Source: Streptomyces sp. TLI_146
Lineage (GTDB): Bacteria; Actinomycetota; Actinomycetes; Streptomycetales; Streptomycetaceae
Reading direction: 5' to 3'
DNA: 64,000 nucleotides
NCBI RefSeq assembly: GCF_002846415.1
Contig: NZ_PJMX01000002.1
Span: 140,642 to 204,641, forward strand
A program made the position numbers and the translations under genes. The notes under the pieces were generated by a model, which was not told the origin of the DNA, ran no database searches, and saw only the letters and a program-made list of their open reading frames with translations. This document shows positions 42,928 to 52,387 of the stretch, one piece after another (position 1 is the first letter of the stretch; the number at the start of each line of letters is the position of its first letter).

Positions 42928-45900
42928 ATGCGCTTCAGACCAGCCCGCAGAGCGGGCACCCGCACCACGGCGCGAGTTGCCGCCGTCCTGTCCGCCGCCC
43001 TGGTGGCGGGACTGCTGCAAGCCCTGCCCGGCCCACAGGCCGTGGCCGAGACGAACCTTCCCGCAGCGTCGTGGAAGGAGAAGTCGGTCAAGGGCACCAA
43101 TGCCGCGGTCAAGCCGCGCCCGGCGGACAAGACGGTCTCCACACCGCGGGCCCCGAAGGCGGCCTGGCCCAAGGAGGGCACCGCCAGCGTCGCCGTTCCG
43201 GCCTCCGGTGGCTCCGCCCTCAGCGCGAAGACGTCCGGCGGTTCAGGCCGTGAGGTCCGGGCCGGTTCCCTGCCGGTGTCGCTGGCCGCGGCGCCGCGCG
43301 GCCCGCTCGCTCCGCACCAGCAGGCAGCACCGCCGTATGCCGTACGGGACACGGCCGCCACCGTCAGAGTGCTGGACCGCAAGACCGCTCAGAAGGCCGG
43401 TGTGAACGGTGTTCTGCTGACGGTCGCCTCCAATGGCAGCGCGGCCAAGGTGAAGGTCAGTGTCGACTACGACGCGTTCGCGGATGCGGCGGGAGCCGGA
43501 TACGGCGAGCGGCTGCGCCTGGTGCAGCTGCCCGCGTGCGTGCTGACCACCCCCAGCAAGCCGGAATGCCGCACAGCCATCCCGCTGGCGGGCCGCAACG
43601 ATGCGGAGAAGCACACCGTGACCGCCGACGCGGTCACCGTCGCGGACATCACGACGAGCGCATCGAAGTCCGCAGCCCCTGCCGTCGGATCCCAGGCACT
43701 GGCAGGCGGTGCGACAGTGCTGGCCGCGACCGCCGGTTCCGCGAGCCCGGCGGGTGACTACAAGGCGTCCCCGCTGTCGGCGGCGTCGACGTGGAGCACC
43801 GCGCTGAACAGTGGCTCGTTCTCCTGGTCGTACAACATGCCCGTGCCGTCCGTGCCCATGGGGCTGGCCCCCACGGTGGGCCTGGCCTACAGCTCCGGTG
43901 CGATCGACGGGCGGACCTCGAACAGCAACAACCAGGCTTCCTGGGCCGGTGACGGCTTCAGCATCGCACCCGGCTACATCGAGCGTTCCTACAAGCCCTG
44001 CGCCGAGGACGGCGTGAAGACCGACGGGCAGCAGCCTGGGGACCTGTGCTGGGCCTATGACAACGCCACCATCAGCTTCGACGGCCACGCCGGCGAACTG
44101 ATCCCCATCAACGACGAAGAATGGCGCATCAAGGGCGACGACAACACCCGCGTCTTCCACTGGCGCCAGAGCGACCGCGGCAACGGTGACAACGACGGCG
44201 AGTACTTCCGAGCCACCACCGCCAACGGCACCCGCTACTACTTCGGCTACAACCGGCTGACCAACTGGACTGCGGGCAAGCCGGAGACCAAGTCGGTGGA
44301 GACCGTCCCGGTCTTCGGCAACAACAGCGGCGAGCCGTGCAACAAGGCCGCGTTCGCGGACTCGTGGTGCCAGCAGGGCCGGCGCTGGAACCTCGACCTG
44401 GTCATCGACTCCAGCGGCAACGACATCACCTACTGGTACAACCAGGAGGCCAACACCTACGGCCGCAACCTCAAGGACACCGACGGCACCCCCTACGTCC
44501 GCGCGTCGGTCCTGGACCACATCGAGTACGGCCAGCAGCTCAAGGACCTCTACTCCGACACCGTCAAGCCGATGGCCAGGGTGGACTTCACCACCGCCGA
44601 ACGCTGCCTGGAAACCGACACCGCGCTGTGTGACCCGGCGAAGATCGACACCAATCGGCAGTACTGGTACGACACCCCCTGGGACCAGAACTGCAACAGC
44701 GGCAGCAAGTGCGACATGGGGCGCCTGTCGCCGACGTTCTGGGGACGCACCCGGCTGAGCAACGTCACCACCAAGACCCTGCAGAGCGACGGCAACTACA
44801 AGCCGGTCGACTCCTGGGACCTGCACCACAAGTGGGGCACCGCCGACTTCGACTACCAGCTCCTGCTCGACTCCATCAAGCACACCGGCCTCGCCGGGGC
44901 CACACCTGTGCCCCTGCCTGCGACGACACTGTCCTACAGCGCGCAGGTCGGACGCCTGGACAAGAGCGGCGACGGGCGGCCGGGCTTCTACAAGCAGCGG
45001 CTGCGGACCGTGCTCGACGAGTCGGGCGGTCAGCTGGACGTGAACTACTCGCAGGCCGCCTGCTCCTGGGACAGCCTGCCCAGTGCGCAGTCCAACACCT
45101 CGCGCTGCTTCCCGCAGATGTACCAGGCCGGGTTCACCGATCCGGTGACCACGGAGTGGTTCAACAAGTACGTCGTGGACTCGGTCATCTCCTCCGACCG
45201 CACCGGCGGCGCCCTCAGCACCCAGACGAACTACACCTACTACGACGGCGGTGCCTGGGCGTTCGACGACACCGAGGGCATCACCAAGGAGAAGCTCAAG
45301 ACCTGGTCGCAGTGGCGCGGTTACGGCAAGGTCCGGGTCCAGACCGGCAGCAGTCAGGCCATGTCCACCCAGGCCGACCACTACTTCCTGCGCGGCATGA
45401 ACGGCGACCGCACCGACCCCGCCGACAAAACCAAGACCCGCAGCGTCACCGTCCCTGACGGAGAGGGCAACGACCTCACCGACGACGAGGCCTGGGCCGC
45501 CTACGAGTACCGCAGCGAGACCTTCGACAGGCCGGGTGGGAAGATCCTGGCCAAGACGGTGAACACGCCCTGGAAAAAGCAGACCGCCAAGCGGGAACGC
45601 GACTGGGGCACCACCACCGCCAACCTCACCGGCACCAGCCGCTCCCGGAACTTCACCTACCTGGATGCGGCCGGGAAGTGGCGCGAGACCCGCGTCAACA
45701 CCACCCTCGACGACCTTGGCCGGGCCCCCAAGGTCGAGGACCTGGGGGACACCGACGTAACGGGCGACGAGAAGTGCACCCGCACCACCTACGCGGACGA
45801 CGAATGGATTCGGGCCGCCGCGATCCACACCGAGACCATCGCGGCCGACTGTGCCGCGAACCCTGACCGCGACACCCGCGCCGACGGCACCTCCGTCATC

Positions 45901-48900
45901 CTGTCCGACACCCGCACCCGCTACGACGGCCAGGCGTACGGGGCCGCCCCGGTCAAGGGCCTGGTCACCATGACCGAGACCCTCAAGTCCCGCAGTGGCA
46001 ACAGTGCCACCTACCTCGACGACACCAGCAGCTACGACGCCTACGGGCGGCCGCTGACCACCACGGCACTGGCCTCCTCCAGCGTCTTCGACCTCAACGA
46101 CACCGCCAAGGCACCCGTCACCACCCCGGCGGTCAGCCCGCGCTCCACCACGACGGTCTACACTCCGGCCACCGGACGACCTACCAAGGCAGCGGTCACC
46201 ACCCCGCCCGCCACGGTCGGTAACGCGGCCACGGCCCAGACCAGCACGTCCTACCTGGAGCCGCTGCGCGGCCTGCCGTACATCTCCACCGACGCGAACA
46301 ACCTGCGCACCGACATCGAATACGACGCGCTCGGACGCCCGCTCAAGGTGTGGAAGCCCAACCGCTCCAAGCAGAACAACCAGTCACCGAACCTGCAGTT
46401 CCGCTACACCAACGCTGAGAACACGATCCAGTCGGTCGCGACGCTCACGCTGAACAACGACGGTTCCGCCGATACCAGCTACACCCTGTACGACGGCCTC
46501 GGCCGCGTCCGCCAGACCCAGGCCCCGGGCCCGGACGGCGGGCGCCTGCTGACCGACACGTTCTACGATGAGCGCGGCCAGGTCCGCCTCGCCTACTCCC
46601 CGTACCACAACACCGCGGCGCCCAGCGGGACGCTGTTCACGGTGGTGGACGCCGACGGCATCGAGACCCAGACCGCCACCGAGTACGACGGCCTGGGACG
46701 GCCCACCAAGTCCACCCTGCTCTCGGGCAACGGCACAGGAACCCCGCTCGCCACGACCACCACGGTCTACGGCGGCGACCGCGTCACCGTCACCCCGCCC
46801 AAGGGTGCAACTCCCACCACCACCGTCAGCGACGCCTCGGGGCGGACGACGGAGCTGAGGGAGTACCAGGCCACCAACCCGGCAGGTCCCACCGGACCGT
46901 ACGACAGCACCACCTACCGATACGACCCGGCCGGGCATATGACCGGGATGACCGGCCCGCAGGGCGCCCAGTGGTCCTGGACCTACGACCAGCTGGGCCG
47001 GCAGACCAAGGCGGTCGACCCGGACAGCGGCACCACCGCCAAGGCCTACAACGACCGCGGTGAACTCACCACGACCACGGATGGCCGCGGCAAGACCATC
47101 ACCAGCGTCTACGACAACCTCTCCCGGCTCCTGGAAACCCACGATGGCACGGCCACCGGCCCGCTGCTGACCTCGCAGAGCTGGGACAAGGTCAAGGGAC
47201 AGGTAGCCAGCTCCACCCGCCATGTGAACATCGGCGGCACGGTCTACCCGTACACGACCACGATCAACACCTACGACGCGCTGTACCGGCCGACCAAGAC
47301 CACCCTCACCGTCCCCTCCGTCCCCGGCCAGGAAGCCCTGGCCGGCGACTACGCGACCGGCAGCTCCTACAACCCGGACGGCACCGTCCAGGCGACGTCG
47401 TACCCGGCCGCAGGCAGCCTGCCCGCTGAGGTGGTCGCCTTCACCTACAACAAGCTCCACCAGACCACCGCCGCCGGCAGCAACCTGTCCACCTACCTCA
47501 CCGGCCAGACCTACACCCTGACCGGCAAGCCCTACCGCTCCACCCTCAACGCTGGCGGCGTCAACACCACGATCACCAACGGCTACGAGCAGGGCACCCA
47601 GCGCCTCTCCGTCAGCCGCACCGACACCGACAACACCGCCGTACCGGCCCGCGCCAACGCCTACAAGTACGACGAGGCCGGCAATGTCACCGAACTGAGT
47701 GACGTCTCCCGCACCGGCACCGACCGCCAGTGCTTCCAGTACGACTACCTCACCCGCCTCACGGAAGCGTTCACCCCCACCGACCCCACCTGCCCGGCCA
47801 CTCCGGACGGCAGCAAGCTCGGCGGTCCAGCCCCCTACTGGTCCAGCTACACCTACAACACCGACGGCACCCGCAAGACCGAAACCCAGCACAACACCAC
47901 GGGTGACACCTCCAAGGACCAGACCCGCACCTACACTTACCCGACGGCGGGCGCGGCCCACCCGCACTCCCTGCTGTCCACCAGCACCACCACCGGCACC
48001 ACGGGGCCGGTCACCGACACTTACGACTACGACCAGGTCGGCAACACCACCCGCCGCACCCTCAACCCCAGTGCCGCCCCCACCAGCGACCAGACGCTGA
48101 GCTGGGACAGCGAAGGGCATCTGCACGCCGTCGCCGACACCGTCCAGACCAAGACCGCCAACTCGACGGTGACGACGAAGAAGGCCACTGACTACGTCTA
48201 CGACCCCAGCGGCAACCGCCTCCTCGGGCACACCCTGGACACCGCCAACCTTGCCGACGAGAACACCACGCTGTACCTCGGCGCCACCGAGCTGAAGCTC
48301 ACCAAGGGCGCGGCCAAGCCCACCGCCACCCGCTACTACCCGCTCGGCGCGGCCACTGCTGTCCGCACCGACGACAACAAGGTCACCTTCCAGGTCACCG
48401 ACCACCACGGCACCGCCGACACCAGCATCAACGCCACCGACGGCACAGCCACCCAACGCCGGATGACTCCCTTCGGCCAGGAGCGCGGCACCCCGCCCGC
48501 CGCCTGGGCCGGCACCAAGGGCTTCGTCGGCGGCATCAACGACACCCAGACCGGCCTGACCCACCTCGGCGCCCGCGAATACGACCCCGCCACCGGCCGG
48601 TTCATCAGCGTCGACCCGCTTCTGGAGACGAACGACCCGCAGAGCCACAACGGGTACGTGTATGCCCACAACAACCCGGTCACCGGCTCCGATCCCAGCG
48701 GATTGAGGGACGGGGACTGCGATGAAGGTGCCGACTGCTACGGCGGTCGGGTCATCACCAAGAAGCACCCGCGTCCGTCCGCCGCTGAGCCCCAGTCCGA
48801 GGACAAGCCGTCGGTAAACGATGTGGTCTTCACGGATCCGAATGGCGCAGACATCAAGCTCCCTAAGAACGACTGGGACTTCCGGCGCCGCTACATCAAG

Positions 48901-49938
48901 GCCTATGAGCGCGAAATCAAGTGGTACGACCCCAACGACGCAGAGGAACGTTGGATCACCCAGGTCAGCGCAATGCTCTCCGCCTGCACGGCAGAGAAAG
49001 GCAACTGTGACGACATCGCGTTCTATGTGAGGCAATTCCACGAAGCCAACCTGAAGGCGGGCCTGTACACCGGGTCTGATGCTCGCGTGGGAGGAATAGG
49101 CATCGGCGGAACCGGCGAGCTCGGAAGCGCCGGTGCACGGGGGTGGGGCTCCAAGAAAACGTCACCGTGCCGCCCGCACAGCTTCCCGACGGACACCGAA
49201 GTGCTGATGGCTGACGGCACCCATAAGGCCATCGAGGATATCGCTGTCGGTGACATCGTCGCCACGACTGACACGAGCTCCGGGAAGACGGTTGACAAGC
49301 CAGTTGTCGCCAAGATTTCGACAGAAGGCGACAAGAACTTCACAGAGCTTACCCTGCACTCCGGGGAAACCTCTTCCCGCATCGTGGCCACGGACACCCA
49401 CCCGTTCTGGGTCCCTGACCTCAAACGCTGGGTGCAGGCCAGCGACCTGAAACCGGGCCAACTGCTGCGTACCAGCTCAGGTGCGTACATTCAGATCTTC
49501 GCAGTCAAGCACTTCACGCAGAAGCAGCGCACGAACGACCTCACCGTTGGGGACATCCACGCGTACTATGTGCTGTCAGGGGCCACTCCAGTCCTCGTCC
49601 ACAATTGCTCTGTCAGTCCCCATGAATTGGAGCGAACGGAGCAACTCGGAGGAGCCAGAGATCGCGAACAGGTCGATCAAATTGCCGAAAGCATGACCAG
49701 GGATGGCTGGGTCGGTGAGCCCATCGAGGTCTATGAGCATCTGGGTCGGCGCTATGTAATCAACGGTCACCATCGACTTGCGGCGGCTAAGAAGGCGGGG
49801 ATTGACGTTCAGTACCGATCTCTTACACTTGATGAGGTCAAGGCCTACAAATACAAATCCGCCGATGAGGTGGTCTGGGCGTCTATCGAGGTAGGCGGGG
49901 ACTTTCCCGAGGAGCGGAGAGGGCGGAGGCGCCGGTGA
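42928..49938 (+). CDS. Secreted RHS/YD-repeat polymorphic toxin with Hint domain and ParB-like tip
   Basis: A 2336-residue protein. The signal peptide (MRFRPARRAGTRTTARVAAV..., cleavage after QAVAE) is followed by an SpvB/TcB-like region (GLAPTVGLAYSSGAIDGRTS), many YD repeats, and the RHS core (GLTHLGAREYDPATGRFISV) near 1880. A linker leads to a Hint domain (about 2080-2227) with CRPHSFP, the TxxH block TDTHPFW and C-terminal VHNC. The last 108 residues are the tip: IAESMTRDGWVGEPIEVYEH then RRYVINGHHRLAAAKKAGID, the conserved core of ParB/Srx-fold proteins. ParB-like domains occur as toxin tips in known polymorphic toxins and can be nucleases or nucleotide-using enzymes. The next gene overlaps the stop by 4 bp and is the expected immunity gene. 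Confidence 0.92.
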   Translation: MRFRPARRAGTRTTARVAAVLSAALVAGLLQALPGPQAVAETNLPAASWKEKSVKGTNAAVKPRPADKTVSTPRAPKAAWPKEGTASVAVPASGGSALSAKTSGGSGREVRAGSLPVSLAAAPRGPLAPHQQAAPPYAVRDTAATVRVLDRKTAQKAGVNGVLLTVASNGSAAKVKVSVDYDAFADAAGAGYGERLRLVQLPACVLTTPSKPECRTAIPLAGRNDAEKHTVTADAVTVADITTSASKSAAPAVGSQALAGGATVLAATAGSASPAGDYKASPLSAASTWSTALNSGSFSWSYNMPVPSVPMGLAPTVGLAYSSGAIDGRTSNSNNQASWAGDGFSIAPGYIERSYKPCAEDGVKTDGQQPGDLCWAYDNATISFDGHAGELIPINDEEWRIKGDDNTRVFHWRQSDRGNGDNDGEYFRATTANGTRYYFGYNRLTNWTAGKPETKSVETVPVFGNNSGEPCNKAAFADSWCQQGRRWNLDLVIDSSGNDITYWYNQEANTYGRNLKDTDGTPYVRASVLDHIEYGQQLKDLYSDTVKPMARVDFTTAERCLETDTALCDPAKIDTNRQYWYDTPWDQNCNSGSKCDMGRLSPTFWGRTRLSNVTTKTLQSDGNYKPVDSWDLHHKWGTADFDYQLLLDSIKHTGLAGATPVPLPATTLSYSAQVGRLDKSGDGRPGFYKQRLRTVLDESGGQLDVNYSQAACSWDSLPSAQSNTSRCFPQMYQAGFTDPVTTEWFNKYVVDSVISSDRTGGALSTQTNYTYYDGGAWAFDDTEGITKEKLKTWSQWRGYGKVRVQTGSSQAMSTQADHYFLRGMNGDRTDPADKTKTRSVTVPDGEGNDLTDDEAWAAYEYRSETFDRPGGKILAKTVNTPWKKQTAKRERDWGTTTANLTGTSRSRNFTYLDAAGKWRETRVNTTLDDLGRAPKVEDLGDTDVTGDEKCTRTTYADDEWIRAAAIHTETIAADCAANPDRDTRADGTSVILSDTRTRYDGQAYGAAPVKGLVTMTETLKSRSGNSATYLDDTSSYDAYGRPLTTTALASSSVFDLNDTAKAPVTTPAVSPRSTTTVYTPATGRPTKAAVTTPPATVGNAATAQTSTSYLEPLRGLPYISTDANNLRTDIEYDALGRPLKVWKPNRSKQNNQSPNLQFRYTNAENTIQSVATLTLNNDGSADTSYTLYDGLGRVRQTQAPGPDGGRLLTDTFYDERGQVRLAYSPYHNTAAPSGTLFTVVDADGIETQTATEYDGLGRPTKSTLLSGNGTGTPLATTTTVYGGDRVTVTPPKGATPTTTVSDASGRTTELREYQATNPAGPTGPYDSTTYRYDPAGHMTGMTGPQGAQWSWTYDQLGRQTKAVDPDSGTTAKAYNDRGELTTTTDGRGKTITSVYDNLSRLLETHDGTATGPLLTSQSWDKVKGQVASSTRHVNIGGTVYPYTTTINTYDALYRPTKTTLTVPSVPGQEALAGDYATGSSYNPDGTVQATSYPAAGSLPAEVVAFTYNKLHQTTAAGSNLSTYLTGQTYTLTGKPYRSTLNAGGVNTTITNGYEQGTQRLSVSRTDTDNTAVPARANAYKYDEAGNVTELSDVSRTGTDRQCFQYDYLTRLTEAFTPTDPTCPATPDGSKLGGPAPYWSSYTYNTDGTRKTETQHNTTGDTSKDQTRTYTYPTAGAAHPHSLLSTSTTTGTTGPVTDTYDYDQVGNTTRRTLNPSAAPTSDQTLSWDSEGHLHAVADTVQTKTANSTVTTKKATDYVYDPSGNRLLGHTLDTANLADENTTLYLGATELKLTKGAAKPTATRYYPLGAATAVRTDDNKVTFQVTDHHGTADTSINATDGTATQRRMTPFGQERGTPPAAWAGTKGFVGGINDTQTGLTHLGAREYDPATGRFISVDPLLETNDPQSHNGYVYAHNNPVTGSDPSGLRDGDCDEGADCYGGRVITKKHPRPSAAEPQSEDKPSVNDVVFTDPNGADIKLPKNDWDFRRRYIKAYEREIKWYDPNDAEERWITQVSAMLSACTAEKGNCDDIAFYVRQFHEANLKAGLYTGSDARVGGIGIGGTGELGSAGARGWGSKKTSPCRPHSFPTDTEVLMADGTHKAIEDIAVGDIVATTDTSSGKTVDKPVVAKISTEGDKNFTELTLHSGETSSRIVATDTHPFWVPDLKRWVQASDLKPGQLLRTSSGAYIQIFAVKHFTQKQRTNDLTVGDIHAYYVLSGATPVLVHNCSVSPHELERTEQLGGARDREQVDQIAESMTRDGWVGEPIEVYEHLGRRYVINGHHRLAAAKKAGIDVQYRSLTLDEVKAYKYKSADEVVWASIEVGGDFPEERRGRRRR

Positions 49939-50345
49939 GTCAGTTGAATGAAGCTGCTGTCTGTGTGCGTTCCTTCCTGCGATATCGCAATCTCATCAGA
50001 ACGGCGCTGGCGGGCAACTATCTCCAGTTCGACACGTTGGAGCACGTGTTGGAGGCTGTCCGTGCGGGGGAGCTGGAACGAAGGGGGAAGTCGGATGCTG
50101 GATTCTCGTACTCGGTCCATGGGCGCGGGTGTCGGATGGTCGGACCCGATGGAGCTGAGATCGAGATGGACCTACTCCTGGATGGCTCGGAGGCGTTCGA
50201 CGGCTGGCGCCTGGAGGTATTTGCGCGAAGCATCGGCATGAGCCCCGTTCCGCCTAGGAGCGACCTTATGCGGGAATGCCGTGACCTGATGCAAAAGGGA
50301 GTCCTCGATGAGGTAGAGCCAGGATGGTTCCGCCTCATCGAATGA
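49935..50345 (+). CDS. Probable immunity protein for the ParB-like toxin
   Basis: A 136-residue soluble protein starting at GTG 49935, which overlaps the RHS stop in a GTGA arrangement, so the two are translationally coupled. Visible features are an alpha-helical start, then FSYSVHGRGCRMVGPDGAEI, EMDLLLDGSEAFDGWRLEVF and a C-terminal helix (RECRDLMQKGVLDEV). This resembles proteins annotated as DUF6896, recalled from memory and not checked. The immunity role rests on position and coupling. There is no signal peptide, so it would act in the cytoplasm, where an incoming toxin would act. Its GC content is lower than that of the RHS core. Confidence 0.75.
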   Translation: MSQLNEAAVCVRSFLRYRNLIRTALAGNYLQFDTLEHVLEAVRAGELERRGKSDAGFSYSVHGRGCRMVGPDGAEIEMDLLLDGSEAFDGWRLEVFARSIGMSPVPPRSDLMRECRDLMQKGVLDEVEPGWFRLIE

Positions 50346-50460
50346 CGGGGAATGCTCACCCCACAAAGGCGGTCGATCCGAATAACTGTTCGCCACCTTT
50401 GAGGGCCGGTCCATGTCTCATGGATTAGCAAACGGTTTGCCAGAGCTATAGTGCAGGAAC

Positions 50461-50506
50461 GCCACAGTGGCTCTAACGGATTTGTTTCCGTTAGGGCCAC
50501 TGTGGC
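50461..50506 (+). terminator. Terminator after toxin locus 2
   Basis: A 20-bp stem (50461-50480 with 50487-50506) with one G-T pair and a 6-nt T-rich loop, about 115 bp after the immunity stop codon. Confidence 0.82.
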
Positions 50507-50509
50507 GTT

Positions 50510-50528
50510 TGACGGAAGTAGTTGACGG
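50510..50528. repeat. Paired TGACGG repeat, copy B
   Basis: TGACGG at 50510-50515 and 50523-50528, 13 bp start to start, begin 4 bp after the terminator. The spacer AAGTAGT is almost the same as in the copy at 52431 (CAGTAGT). The sequence after it is cut off by the IS5-like remnant. Confidence 0.6.
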
Positions 50529-50618
50529 CAGCATCGGTGGCGTGTGGTCGCAGTCGGCGGGCTGAGCGGTGGTTTAGGCAGAACACGAATTCTCACTGGA
50601 GTATTAGGCGGTGTCTCA

Positions 50619-50865
50619 CGTGGTAAGTTTCGCCAGTTTCTTGTAGCAGGTGAGGGCGGCGGCGAGGCCGAGGAAGGTGAGGAAGCGGCTGCCCTTTCGT
50701 TCGTAGCGGACGGTGAGGCGGCGGTAGCCGAAGAGTCAGGCGATCGATCTCGCGATCTTCCAGCGGTGCCGGCCGAGTCGTTCGCCGGACTCGATGCCCG
50801 GGCGCGCGAGGGCGGCGGCCTGCGTGCCGCTTTGCCGACCGGAGTGACGCGGCGACTCGAGAGCC
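50619..50865 (-). pseudogene. IS5-family transposase, C-terminal remnant
   Basis: The minus strand encodes RPGIESGERLGRHRWKIARS, then IA-stop-LFGYRRLTVRYERKGSRF, then LTFLGLAAALTCYKKLAKLT and a stop at 50619. This is the conserved end of IS5-type DDE transposases. The internal TGA replaces the Trp usually found before LFGYRR, and everything before residue RPGIES is missing, so the element is dead. It interrupts the region after the second TGACGG repeat. Confidence 0.85.
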
Positions 50866-50879
50866 GACCGACTGTATGA

Positions 50880-50917
50880 GAGGAGCCCTATCACAGCATG
50901 ATTTGGCGGGGCTCCTC
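50880..50917. terminator. Hairpin preceding TGACGG copy B2
   Basis: GAGGAGCCC (50880-50888) pairs perfectly with GGGCTCCTC (50909-50917). It stands 7 bp before the third repeat pair, repeating the hairpin-then-repeat layout seen elsewhere. Confidence 0.5.
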
Positions 50918-50924
50918 AGCGGTT

Positions 50925-50943
50925 TGACGGGCAACGCTGACGA
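50925..50943. repeat. Paired TGACGG repeat, copy B2
   Basis: TGACGG (50925-50930) and TGACGA (50938-50943), 13 bp start to start, followed by the reversed integrase 3' end. Confidence 0.5.
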
Positions 50944-50995
50944 CAATGCCAGCAGACGACTGCTGTAGTGGGTGGATCGTCGGTGTCGTCGTTGG

Positions 50996-51085
50996 TCAGG
51001 TCGAGGGCGTGGCCCCGGCATCGATGGCTTGGTATTGGAGGCGGACTCGGACGTGGGCGTGGACACCGCCGGTGACGCCGATGTG
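50996..51085 (-). pseudogene. 3' end of an integrase gene, remnant B
   Basis: The minus strand reads WDHFHIGVTGGVHAHVRVRL then QYQAIDAGATPST and a stop at 50996. It is homologous to the last box of the remnants at 30554 and 52455, but the catalytic Tyr position is His (GVHAHVR) and only about 30 codons remain. Confidence 0.65.
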
Positions 51086-51172
51086 GAAGTGATCCCATAC
51101 CACTCGGTGTGACTGTGAGGGCAACTGGATCGGGGGGGATATCAATCCTGCAATGCTGAACAGGCCAAAGCC

Positions 51173-51714
51173 ATGAACTCTCACGTAGAGCTGCTTACCC
51201 AGATCGTTGGGCGGCCCGCCGTGCCTCCCAAGGAAAAGGATTGGGGGGCAACGTTCGAGGCCCTAGGCACCCAGTTGCCTGAAGATTACGTCGACTTGGT
51301 GCGTGTGTTTGGCGGAGGGAGGTTCGATGGATACTTCTGGCTTCTCGAGCCTCAATGCTTGAATCAGCACTACGACTTGATTCGCGCATATGCTGAGCGG
51401 ACCGAGGCTCTTGAGATGCTTCGGGAAGATGGTGAAGAGAAACCTGATGGGCTCGACGCTCCGGGCCGGAGGCTCATTCCCTGGGCTTCGACGGAAAACG
51501 GGGAGTTCGCATACTGGATTGCTGCCCCGGAGGTGCATCCGAATGAATGGGGGGGGTTCTGATCGGTGCTGCACGAGAAGAATAGTGGGAAGGTTTCCCT
51601 GTAGGATGTGCTGAGTATCTTGAGGGGGTTATCTCGGCCAGGATTAACTCGGCTATTCTGTCTAGCGAATTCCCGAGCTCGGAGCATGAGTTCCGCCCGT
51701 CAGTCAGTTTCTAA
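51173..51714 (+). pseudogene. SUKH-family immunity gene with frameshift and internal stop
   Basis: Frame 1 from ATG 51173 gives a SUKH-like protein (WGATFEALGTQLPEDYVDLV then RVFGGGRFDGYFWLLEP) up to HPNEWGGF and a stop at 51560. The lost frame continues after the run of eight Gs near 51549-51556 as EWGVLIGAAREE, then an in-frame TAG, then WEGFPVGCAEYLEGVISARI and a stop at 51712. With six Gs the frame would be intact across the run, but the TAG would still end it. Two independent lesions make a dead gene more likely than a sequencing error. No toxin gene is adjacent, so this is an orphan immunity gene in decay. Confidence 0.75.
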
Positions 51715-51758
51715 GGGCTTGCGGGGAAGTAGCACCTTGCGTCCCCGCAAGCCCTTAG
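51711..51758 (+). terminator. Long hairpin at the end of the SUKH pseudogene
   Basis: A perfect 17-bp stem (51711-51727 with 51742-51758) with a 14-nt loop. The stop codon of the pseudogene lies inside the left arm. Confidence 0.78.
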
Positions 51759-51913
51759 GAAAGCCTGGTTGGGCAGGCCTAGAGATGTGTCCCTTGCCGC
51801 GGATCGGAAGGGGCCCATCAGGGCAGGGACCCTGCCGCCGCCTCAAGGCCGGAATGCGGCAAGGCGTCGGCGGCGATACCACTCACGGAACTACCTCAAG
51901 GAATAACGAATTC

Positions 51914-52363
51914 GTGATCGAGGTGATCGATTGCCCGATCTCGGAGGGTACGAGTTCGCTGCCCTCCAAGGCGGTCAGCAGGATCAGGATCGGCGAGTTC
52001 GCGGAGACGTTCCCGATGGATCTGAGTTTCTGGACGGTGGAGGACTACCTCCAAAGTTGGAATGGTGCGCTGAGGAAGCTAGAAGAGGCTGAGAATTCGA
52101 CCTCCTGCCTCATCGCCTCAATCACCGATCCGGCGGCCAGTAATTTCGTCTCCTGTTGGCCGATGTATCGAGACGGGGAAGAGGTCTACGTGCAGAACTC
52201 GATCATCTTCCTGGACGAACTCCACGAACAGTTCAACCCGCAGGAGCCGTGGTGGTACGTAGAGGCTCGGTCGTCGGTCGACGAGGATGGAAACCGCATC
52301 TCTGAGTGGTCGACGAGCACCTCTCAGGTACGGCGGTTCCGTGAGTCCACCTGGGGGCGATAG
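51914..52363 (+). CDS. Probable orphan immunity protein (CdiI-like)
   Basis: A 149-residue soluble acidic protein. GTG 51914 is chosen because AAGGA lies 10 bp upstream and the sequence upstream is GC-rich noise. The body reads ETFPMDLSFWTVEDYLQSWN, GALRKLEEAENSTSCLIASI, WPMYRDGEEVYVQNSIIFLD, and YVEARSSVDEDGNRISEWST. The pattern of a Trp-rich start, SW-AL helix and WPxYRxGxxVxVQN strand resembles proteins annotated as contact-dependent inhibition immunity proteins; this is recalled and not verified. It has no adjacent toxin. It lies between the SUKH pseudogene and the third integrase remnant. Confidence 0.65.
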   Translation: MIEVIDCPISEGTSSLPSKAVSRIRIGEFAETFPMDLSFWTVEDYLQSWNGALRKLEEAENSTSCLIASITDPAASNFVSCWPMYRDGEEVYVQNSIIFLDELHEQFNPQEPWWYVEARSSVDEDGNRISEWSTSTSQVRRFRESTWGR

Positions 52364-52387
52364 CTCCCGCGCGTGCGGGCGCAAATC

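Noticed and set aside
46384..49041. An 885-codon open frame on the minus strand, and a similar one at 43243-45828
   Set aside because: Both are antisense shadows of RHS gene 2.
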